Shown here in pieces: positions 1 to 5,192 of a stretch of 5,192 nt of DNA; position 1 is the first letter of the stretch, and every line of letters begins with the position of its first letter. The notes under the pieces are model-generated. The model had not been told where the DNA came from, ran no database searches, and saw nothing but the letters and a program-made list of their open reading frames with translations. Source of the DNA: Limnohabitans sp. (GTDB lineage Bacteria; Pseudomonadota; Gammaproteobacteria; Burkholderiales; Burkholderiaceae_C); NCBI GenBank assembly GCA_015657605.1, contig JACDQO010000123.1:1-5192 (forward strand). The letters are read 5' to 3'. A program made the translations under genes and the position numbers.

Positions 1-497
1 AGCATCGATGCTTTGTGCAACCCCGATCCCATCATGCACTGGCTGGAGCAAAAAATGAAATCCGATTGCTGGGTGAAACGCGAACCCTTGCAGGCACACG
101 CCAAGTCATGGGGGGGGCTGTGCCGGGCGCCAGTCTTTTTGCGCATGCGGACTTTTTGCAGCGCCAACCCGAGCGTGTACAAGCGTTGACAGATGCGGTG
201 GTTTTGGCGCTGAAGTGGTTGCCCTCAGCCGGACTCACCGACATTTTGAAGACCGTGCCCCCCAGCCATTGGTCATGGGACCGTGCCGCTTATTTGGGCG
301 CCTTTGAAAAACTGCGAGAGTCTTATGCGGTGGATGGTCTGATTCGAAGCGCGGAGGTCCACCGCGCTTGGCAAGCGCACGCGGCTTTAAAGGGCATCAA
401 TGCCCAGGCCCGGATTTCGCCCGAGCGCACCTTCACCAACCTGTTCGCGAACAGCGCCCAAAATCCTCAGCGGCTCCGGGTGCGCATGGGTAGCTAA
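1..497 (+). CDS. ABC transporter substrate-binding protein, C-terminal part (SsuA/TauA/NMT1-like); frameshifted, 5' end outside window
   Basis: Likely the periplasmic binding component of a nitrate/sulfonate/taurine-type ABC importer (COG0715-like); the ligand cannot be told from this piece. The gene enters from the left edge. Positions 1-51 read SIDALCNPDPIMHWLEQ, a typical segment of this family, then the frame is lost in a run of six A (50-55). The protein resumes in another frame as NEIRLLGETRTLAGTRQVM, followed by GGAVPGASLFAHADFLQ and a helical C-terminal lobe (ALTDAVVLALKWL, then ISPERTFTNLFANSAQ) to a TAA at 495-497. One extra A in the run would give LEQKNEIRLL and restore one continuous frame. 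The signal peptide and N-terminal lobe are not in the window. It converges on mltD with 24 bases between the stops and no evident terminator. Family assignment is from sequence style and is fairly secure; whether the break is biological is unknown. Confidence 0.75.
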   Translation, partial: HRCFVQPRSHHALAGAKNEIRLLGETRTLAGTRQVMGGAVPGASLFAHADFLQRQPERVQALTDAVVLALKWLPSAGLTDILKTVPPSHWSWDRAAYLGAFEKLRESYAVDGLIRSAEVHRAWQAHAALKGINAQARISPERTFTNLFANSAQNPQRLRVRMGS

Positions 498-521
498 GTC
501 GCCCAAGTTTTAGCGTCAGGC

Positions 522-2128
522 TCAGCGCTGCGCAGGGCGTTGGGTTGATTTTGGAGCGGGTTTGGCGGCCGATTTTGCAGCAGGTTTGGCAGTCGATTTG
601 GCGTTGGTAGCGCTAGGCTTTTTGCCTTTTGTGGCTGCCGGGGCCGCTTTGCTCAAACGCTTGGTTTCTTTGGACGGCACCAGCACCGCCAGCTTCTTGC
701 CAGCAGTCAACTTGGCGTTGGGGTTCAGGTCGTTCCAGGTGGCCAAGTTGGCGGCGGTCACACCATGGCGCGCGCCAGCAAGGCCAAGGTGTCGCCTTGA
801 CGCGCCGAGATGAACACCTTGCGCAACACCACCTCAGGCGCCAGCAGCAAGTGCCCGTTGTCGGCCAGATGTTCGGCCACATTGCTTTCTTTTTGTTGGG
901 GGCGATGCACCAGCAAAGTGGAGCCGGCCTTGACCAGCATGCGTGGTGGAATGCCATTGACCGAACGCAGCTGTTCGGTGGACATGCCCACCTCTTTGGC
1001 GACATCTTCGGCCTTCATGGTGCGAGGCGCCAACCAAGCGGTCCAAGACGACAAGCGGGTGCCCGCGCGCGACTGCAGGTTGTTTTCAAACACGGTGGCG
1101 TTGTCCCAAGGCAGCAAGATTTGGGGGGTACCCGCCGCCAAAATCACCGGGCGGTTCATGGCCGGGTTGAGGGCCTTGAAGTCTTTCAAGCTGACGTTGG
1201 CCAGTTTGGCGGCCATCTCCACATCGATGTCTTTGTCGATCGGGACGCTCTTGAAAAAAGGGTGGTTTTGAATCAGTGGCAAGACGGTTTTAAAGGCCTC
1301 AGGTTGGGCAATGATGTTCTTCACCGCTTGCAGCTTGGGTACATAAAACCGCGTTTCGTCAGGCATGCGCAAATCGCTGTAGGTCAAGGGCTTGCCTTGG
1401 GCCCGGTTGCGTGCTAATGCACGGCCTACACTGCCTTCACCCCAGTTGTAAGCCGCCAAGGCCAAGTGCCAATCGCCGAACATGTTGTAGAGCTTTTGCA
1501 GGTAGTCCAGCGCAGCGCGGGTGGATTCCAACACATCCCGGCGCTCGTCTCGGAACAAATTTTGTTTGAGGTCGAAGTATTTGCCCGTAGCCGGCATGAA
1601 CTGCCACATGCCTGCGGCTTTGGCAGTCGAGACGGCTTGCGGGTTGAAGGCCGACTCAATGAAGGGGAGCAGCGCCAGCTCCGTGGGCATTTTGCGGCGC
1701 TCTAGCTCTTCAACGATGTGAAAAATATAGGGCCTTGAGCGCTCGGTCATGCGCAAAAAATAGTCCGGCCGGCTGGCATACCAAACTTCTCGGTTGCGCA
1801 CCAGATCGTTGTCCAAATCGGGCATGGCAAAACCCATGCGGATCCGCTCCCAAATGTCGGTTTGAGCCTGCAGGCCCATCAGGGCATTGGCTTTCAGATC
1901 GATGGGGCGCTCAGATGATGTCGCAACGGGGGCGGGTGCCGATGGTGCCAACACAGGCGCAATGGGGGCCGAAGGGGCTTGCTCAGCAGCGGCTACTGCG
2001 GGTGTGGGCAGAACGGGCGCGCGGTCTGCTTCGGGTGTGGTGGTCGCACACCCGCTGAGGATCAAAGCCAACAACAAGCTCCCGTGCAGGCGGGGGATGC
2101 TGGCAAAAGTCAAATCAAACAAGTTCAT
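522..2128 (-). CDS. mltD: Membrane-bound lytic murein transglycosylase D, LysM lipoprotein; frameshifted near 770
   Basis: Cleaves the MurNAc-GlcNAc bond of peptidoglycan with 1,6-anhydro product formation, acting from the outer membrane in the periplasm. From the ATG at 2128 the protein has a lipoprotein signal with lipobox LSGC (Cys27) and an Ala/Pro-rich linker (about 30-75). An SLT domain follows, with catalytic Glu158 in LLPFIESAFNPQA, then AAGMWQFMPATG and AAYNWGEGSVG (225-235). LysM repeats lie at about 297-340 and 362-408. A third LysM begins at about 438 (FISARQGDTLALLAR), but the frame stops at 758-760 after 456 residues. It continues in another frame as HGVTAANLATWNDLNPNAKL to a TGA at 522-524, ending in a Lys/Ala/Pro-rich tail. 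One missing base in the GC run 767-776 would restore LARRHGVTAANL and give about 535 residues. As written, translation also enters from gloB upstream. The ATG at 2128 is chosen because the signal peptide starts there. Confidence 0.88.
547..600 (-). repeat. 24-bp imperfect tandem repeat encoding the Lys/Ala/Pro tail of MltD
   Basis: Units at 547-570 and 571-594 match at 20 of 24 positions, and a third partial copy starts at 595 (gatttggcg). The period is 24 bases, so the protein gains eight residues per unit; on the minus strand these read as KSTAKPAA and KSAAKPAP type blocks in the basic C-terminal tail after the last LysM domain. It is a short low-complexity coding repeat, not a mobile or regulatory element. 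A positively charged tail could help binding to cell-wall polymers, but that is inference. Confidence 0.6.
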
Positions 2129-2896
2129 CGAAAATATTTTCCATTGGCGCAGGGCCGCAAAGGTGCTCACATCGTCCAGAGCCAAAGGGTCTTGCAGCTG
2201 CACGGCAGCGGCGACAGCAGGCTCACGGCTGCGCAAGAATGGGTTGATGGCGCGTTCGGTTTGCAAAGCCACAGGCAACGTGGGCAAGTCTTGTTCACGC
2301 TGCCTTGTGCAAAACGAGAAATGAGATCGCAAAGCGGCGTTGTCGGGTTCGACCGTGAGCGCGAAGCGCAGATTGGACAGGGTGTATTCGTGGGCGCAGC
2401 ACACCCGGCTGTTGCCCGGCAGAGCGGCCAAACGGTCAAGGGAATCCAGCATTTGGGCGGGTGTACCTTCAAACAAGCGACCGCAACCACCCGAAAACAA
2501 GGTGTCGCCACAAAAAAGGACCGGATCTTGGTCTTGAGGCTGGGCCCAAAAAGCAAGGTGTCCCAAGGTGTGTCCTGGCACCTCCAGCGTGTCAAAACGC
2601 AAGCCATGCCAATCGAATTGGTCGCCTTGTTGAAGGCCTTGCGAGTCCACCGGCATTTTTTCCATAGCCGGGCCCAGCACGCGTGCACCCGTTTGTGCCA
2701 CCAACGCCACCAAGCCACCCGTGTGGTCGGCATGGTGGTGCGTGACTAGAATCGTGTCCAATTCCACCCCCGGATGTTCTTGCATCCAGGCCAGCACAGG
2801 CGCACTGTCGCCGGGATCGACCACCAGGGCGTGTCGGTCTTTGTGCAACAACCAAATGTAGTTGTCTGCGAAAGCGGGCAGGGCTATGAGTTTCAT
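2125..2896 (-). CDS. gloB: Hydroxyacylglutathione hydrolase (glyoxalase II); no own stop as written, runs into mltD
   Basis: Cytosolic metallo-beta-lactamase-fold thiolesterase that hydrolyses S-D-lactoylglutathione to D-lactate and glutathione, the second step of methylglyoxal detoxification. The start [15 protein letters not shown] is typical of the family. All seven metal ligands are visible: His53, His55, Asp57 and His58 in THHHADH, His109 in VPGHT, Asp131 in FCGDTLF, and His169 in CAHEYT. The glutathione-binding C-terminal part ends with ERAINPFLR and FAALRQWK. The usual length is about 250-260 residues, and here the domain ends at about 255. Instead of a stop the frame passes IFS straight into Met1 of MltD. 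Removing one base from the AAAATATTTT stretch (2131-2140) would give WKYFR and a TGA at 2127-2125, overlapping the mltD ATG as ATGA. The ATG at 2896 is preferred over one 33 bases upstream because it matches the family and has GAAAGG four bases before it. Confidence 0.9.
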
Positions 2897-3707
2897 GGAG
2901 CCTTTCATTATAGAAAGCCAAGACCCCACGACCGCTTGGTTGGCCTCTTTGGGGCAACCGGTGGCTTCTCGCTTGTTGGCTTGGGAGCAAGACCAAGCCG
3001 ATCAGTTGTTGGCCGACGTCTTTGGCTACCACGCGGTGCAGTTGGGCTGGCCCGAGCTGAAAGCCTTGCGCCAAAATCGCATGCCCCACCGCTGGCAAGC
3101 TTGCGCAGAGTTCGAATGGCTTGGCGCAGCGCCTCCTGAGGCGTTCAACCCCGATGTTTGGCTGGACAGCCGCTCTTGGCCTTGGCAGGCCGACAGCCTG
3201 GATCTGGTGGTCCTCCCCCACACGCTGGAGCGTTCGGCCGACCCGCATGCCTGTTTGCGTGAAGTTGAGCGGGTGTTGATCCCGGAGGGGCAAGTGTTGA
3301 TCACGGGCCTGAACCCCATGAGCGCTTGGGGTTGGCGTCAAACGCGGGGCGGCCAGCGCCGCCTTTTGTCCAACACGGCGCAGCCCCTCATTGGCTACCG
3401 GCGCCTGCGCGACTGGCTCCGTTTGTTGGGGTTTGAAGTGCAAGTCAGCCGTTTTGGGGGGTGGACCCCGGCATTGGCCACCGAGGCCTGGATGCAGCGT
3501 TGGCGTTGGATGGACACAGCAGGCGAGCGCTGGTGGCCCATTTTTGGTGGGGTCTACCTTTTATTGGCCACCAAGCGCGTGCCTGCAGGGCGACTTTTGA
3601 CGGCAAAGGCTTGGCGCACGGTACGATTGCCCGCTGCTGCGGCCGCGCCTGTCGCCCGCTCCGACACCCTTGTCAGCCGACCTCTGACCGAGAAAGACCG
3701 CATTTGA
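2895..3707 (+). CDS. YafS-like class I SAM-methyltransferase-fold protein
   Basis: A 270-residue cytosolic protein of the Methyltransf_11 type that sits between gloB and rnhA in many proteobacteria (yafS in E. coli); its substrate is not known. Visible family features are [14 protein letters not shown] (38-51), NRMPHRW (61-67), and the fold's middle and late strands: [13 protein letters not shown] (100-112) and [20 protein letters not shown] (121-140). The C-terminal part has [12 protein letters not shown] and [12 protein letters not shown]. There is no classic glycine-rich SAM-binding motif I (such as a DLGCGTG strand) before residue 90, so activity is uncertain. The frame is intact and ends at TGA 3705-3707, overlapping the rnhA TTG by two bases, which suggests translational coupling. 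ATG 2895 is one possible start; ATG 2886 (273 residues, AGGG two bases upstream) is nearly as good. The 2895 ATG shares CATG with the divergent gloB start. Confidence 0.82.
   Translation: MEPFIIESQDPTTAWLASLGQPVASRLLAWEQDQADQLLADVFGYHAVQLGWPELKALRQNRMPHRWQACAEFEWLGAAPPEAFNPDVWLDSRSWPWQADSLDLVVLPHTLERSADPHACLREVERVLIPEGQVLITGLNPMSAWGWRQTRGGQRRLLSNTAQPLIGYRRLRDWLRLLGFEVQVSRFGGWTPALATEAWMQRWRWMDTAGERWWPIFGGVYLLLATKRVPAGRLLTAKAWRTVRLPAAAAAPVARSDTLVSRPLTEKDRI
2901..2912 (-). promoter_or_regulatory. gloB ribosome-binding site and possible -10 box
   Basis: Reading the minus strand towards gloB, a perfect TATAAT lies at 2912-2907 and is followed directly by GAAAGG at 2906-2901, four bases before the gloB ATG. 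GAAAGG is a reasonable Shine-Dalgarno and supports the 2896 start. The TATAAT is less certain: it would put the transcript start about four bases before the ATG, cutting off the ribosome site, and no good TTGACA-like box sits 16-18 bases upstream. The whole stretch is inside the 5' coding part of the divergent methyltransferase gene. Confidence 0.35.
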
Positions 3708-4162
3708 CCTCCGTTGAAATTCACACCGATGGTGCCTGCAAGGGCAACCCTGGCCCCGGCGGCTGGGGCGTTCGCTTGCAATCGGGCCAGCATGTGCAAG
3801 AGCTGTTTGGCGGAGAGCTGAACACCACCAACAACCGGATGGAAATGATGGCCGTCATCGAAGGCCTGTCCGCACTCAAGCGGCCCTGCCAGGTCACGCT
3901 CTATTTAGACAGCGAGTACGTGCGCAAAGGCATTACCGAGTGGATACACGGTTGGAAAGCGCGGGGCTGGCGCACCGCAGCCAAGCAACCCGTCAAAAAT
4001 GCCGATCTGTGGCAAAAACTTGACGCTGTGGTGTCCTCTTCGGGACACCGAATCGATTGGCGCTGGGTCAAAGGCCACAACGGTGACCCTGGCAATGAGC
4101 GGGCCGACGCCTTGGCCAATCAAGGCGTAGACAAGGCTTTGGGGCGCTCCAGCACGGTCTAA
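3704..4162 (+). CDS. rnhA: Ribonuclease HI
   Basis: Endonuclease that cuts the RNA strand of RNA-DNA hybrids, removing R-loops and helping primer removal; it acts in the cytosol with Mg2+ or Mn2+. The 152-residue product is about the length of E. coli RNase HI (155). It begins [20 protein letters not shown]. The catalytic residues are present: Asp9 in [11 protein letters not shown], Glu47 in [10 protein letters not shown], Asp69 in LYLDSEYV, His125 in [14 protein letters not shown] and Asp135 at the end of that motif. The basic protrusion [23 protein letters not shown] is also there. The start is TTG at 3704-3706, the only plausible one just ahead of the conserved first strand. It overlaps the TGA of the methyltransferase gene (TTGA), so translation is probably coupled to it. 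The frame is undamaged. In many relatives dnaQ follows; here it does not. Confidence 0.96.
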   Translation: MTSVEIHTDGACKGNPGPGGWGVRLQSGQHVQELFGGELNTTNNRMEMMAVIEGLSALKRPCQVTLYLDSEYVRKGITEWIHGWKARGWRTAAKQPVKNADLWQKLDAVVSSSGHRIDWRWVKGHNGDPGNERADALANQGVDKALGRSSTV

Positions 4163-4288
4163 GCCGCAGGCCGGTTGGCGACGCCCAGCCCATCCATACA
4201 GTCCAACATCCCCCACGACCAGTAGGGAAATTGCCTTTGCGCTGTTACATTGGCACGGTCTTGCAGCTCGTAATTGAGAGAGATTCGA
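4163..4288. other. Intergenic gap between rnhA and the efflux adaptor gene
   Basis: I can support no gene here. Just after the rnhA stop, GGTTGG (4173-4178) can pair with CCAGCC (4185-4190) across a six-base loop with one G-T pair. No T run follows, so it is a poor terminator candidate. A promoter for the efflux gene must lie in this gap or upstream, but no convincing -35/-10 pair stands out; CGTAAT at 4269-4274 is the best of weak -10 options. A minus-strand frame crosses the gap and ends at 4159, but it is not supported as a gene. Confidence 0.4.
4276..4282 (+). promoter_or_regulatory. Probable ribosome-binding site of the efflux adaptor gene
   Basis: GAGAGAG lies six bases before position 4289. 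There the sequence reads ATAGGCTTAC; without the A at 4291 it would be ATG GCT TAC, opening the frame that carries the hydrophobic N-terminal anchor of the adaptor protein. The spacing is right for a Shine-Dalgarno, and this decides where I place the start of that gene. It is weak as stand-alone evidence because the ATG itself is inferred. Confidence 0.4.
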
Positions 4289-5192
4289 ATAGGCTTACAA
4301 AAAGAAATACACAGTTTTGGCAATTTTGGGCATTGCCATGGCTTCCCGGCGCGGCTTGGTGGTGGCAAAACAAGGCCCCTGAAGCTGCTGCTGGCAAGAC
4401 GGGGGCGGCTTCCGCGCCTTCGGGCCCTGGGCCTGCGGCAGGTGGCGGCCCCGCACGCCCCACGTCGGTGGAGGTGGCCAAGGTCGAGAGCATGACTTTG
4501 GTGGACGAGACCCAAGCCGTGGGCAGTTTGCGTTCTAGACAAGGGGTGATGCTGCGCCCAGAAGTCGGCGGACGCGTCAAACAAATTTTCTTCAACGATG
4601 GCCAACGGGTGCGCAAAGGCCAGTTGATGGTGCAGTTTGACGACCAGCTGCCACAGGCCCAATTGGCCCAAGCCCGCGCAGAGATGTCGATCGCCGAGGC
4701 CAATCACAAACGCAACCAGGAGTTGGTGGCGCAAAATTTCATCAGCAACGGTCTTTGGATGAAAGCAGTGCAGCGCTGGAAGTGTCACGCGCCAAGCTCT
4801 CTTTGGCGCAAGCCACCTTGCAGCGTTTGCAGGTGCTGGCGCCTTTTGACGGCATCACTGGCCTCAAACAAATCAACGTGGGTGACTACCTGAAAGACGG
4901 CGCGGACATGGTCAACGTCGAGGACATCGATGCGGTGTTGCTCGATTTCAGACTGCCCGAGCGTTTTCAGGCCAAGATCCGTGCCGGTCAAAAGGCCCAG
5001 CTGACCGTCGATGCCCTGCCGGGCAGACCCTTCAGCGCCATCATTCAGGCGGTGGACCCTTTGATCGATGCCAATGGACGCTCGGTGGGCGTTCGCGGTT
5101 GCATTGACAACCGCCAGCAGCAGCTGCGCCCAGGCATGTTCGCCCGCGTCAATGCGGTGTTCGGTTCGCGCGAAAACGCCCTGGTCATTCCG
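4289..5192 (+). CDS. RND efflux periplasmic adaptor (membrane fusion protein, HlyD/AcrA family); frameshifted, 3' end outside window
   Basis: Links an inner-membrane RND pump to an outer-membrane channel; the substrate is unknown. The protein is clear but spread over three frames. Part 1 (4293-4344) reads AYKKKYTVLAILGIAMAS, a membrane anchor. Part 2 (from about 4348) reads GAAWWWQNKAPEAAAGKTG, a Gly/Ala/Pro linker, then the first lipoyl-like half (AVGSLRSRQGVMLRPEVGGR, then VKQIFFNDGQRVRKGQLMVQ) and a helical hairpin to NFIS. Part 3 (4752 to the edge) reads SLDESSAALEVSRAKL, VLAPFDGITGLKQINVGDYL, LDFRLPERFQAKIRAGQKAQ and LRPGMFARVNAVFG. Three single-base changes join them: drop A4291 (makes ATG), drop one C of 4345-4347, add one base near 4747-4751. 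As written, a 4231-4893 frame yields only a truncated product with a nonsense tail after NFIS. The cognate pump gene is probably just beyond the right edge. Confidence 0.8.

Noticed and set aside
110..118. Run of eight G as a frameshift site
   Set aside because: The frame reads through it correctly (RQVM, then GGAVPGASLF), so no disruption is seen there.
498..521. Possible bidirectional terminator between the converging binding-protein and mltD genes
   Set aside because: The 24-base gap holds no inverted repeat with a T run; the CAGCGCTG palindrome nearby is too short and sits at the mltD stop.
629..1417. Long plus-strand frames opposite mltD and gloB (for example 629-1417 and 1979-2749)
   Set aside because: They are antisense shadows of GC-rich coding sequence, with compositions rich in Arg, Gln, Gly and His, no family motifs and no ribosome sites.
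4173..4190. Hairpin GGTTGG/CCAGCC just after rnhA as a terminator
   Set aside because: The stem is only six pairs with one G-T, and no T run follows on either strand.
4159..4788. Minus-strand frame ending in an aromatic-rich tail, QFPYWSWGMLDCMDGLGVA
   Set aside because: Only the last 25 or so codons lie outside the efflux adaptor gene. The rest is the antisense of clear adaptor coding sequence, and there is no start codon or ribosome site near the tail. I do not recognise the peptide; a tail of a lost gene remains possible but unsupported.
4231..4893. The open frame 4231-4893 taken as an intact 220-residue protein
   Set aside because: Its first 20 or so codons come from noncoding sequence and its last 65 or so are a nonsense tail after a frameshift. 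The true gene needs parts from three frames.

Overview
The window looks like chromosomal DNA of a betaproteobacterium, probably Burkholderiales and most like the Comamonadaceae. That placement is inferred from the moderately GC-rich codon use, the style of the protein sequences and the gene order; no search was run. I see no phage, IS element, CRISPR array, tRNA or rRNA. The core is a known housekeeping neighbourhood, mltD - gloB - methyltransferase (YafS-like) - rnhA, which also clusters in Escherichia coli and Pseudomonas.

Layout, left to right. (1) Positions 1-497, + strand: the C-terminal part of an ABC-transporter periplasmic substrate-binding protein (SsuA/TauA/NMT1-like), broken by one frameshift near its left end. 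(2) Positions 2128-522, - strand: mltD, a lipoprotein membrane-bound lytic transglycosylase with LysM repeats, its last LysM domain split by a frameshift near 770. (3) Positions 2896-2125, - strand: gloB (glyoxalase II). As written, gloB has no stop before mltD and the two read as one 711-codon frame. Removing one base would give a normal gloB end with an ATGA overlap onto the mltD start. (4) Positions 2895-3707, + strand: a methyltransferase-fold protein whose start codon shares a CATG with that of divergent gloB. (5) Positions 3704-4162, + strand: rnhA (RNase HI), TTG start, overlapping the methyltransferase stop. (6) A 126-base gap. (7) From about 4289 to the right edge, + strand: the periplasmic adaptor (membrane fusion protein) of an RND efflux pump, recognisable throughout but needing three one-base corrections to read through.

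How the genes relate: GloB detoxifies S-lactoylglutathione, MltD trims peptidoglycan, RNase HI removes RNA from RNA-DNA hybrids, and the outer genes belong to transport systems. Apart from conserved clustering there is no obvious single pathway. The most notable property of the window is six separate one-base frame disruptions in four genes, while the methyltransferase and rnhA are clean. Because conserved protein continues on both sides of every break, mostly at short homopolymer or GC-repeat runs, uncorrected sequencing or assembly indels are the simplest explanation. I found no convincing new biological system.
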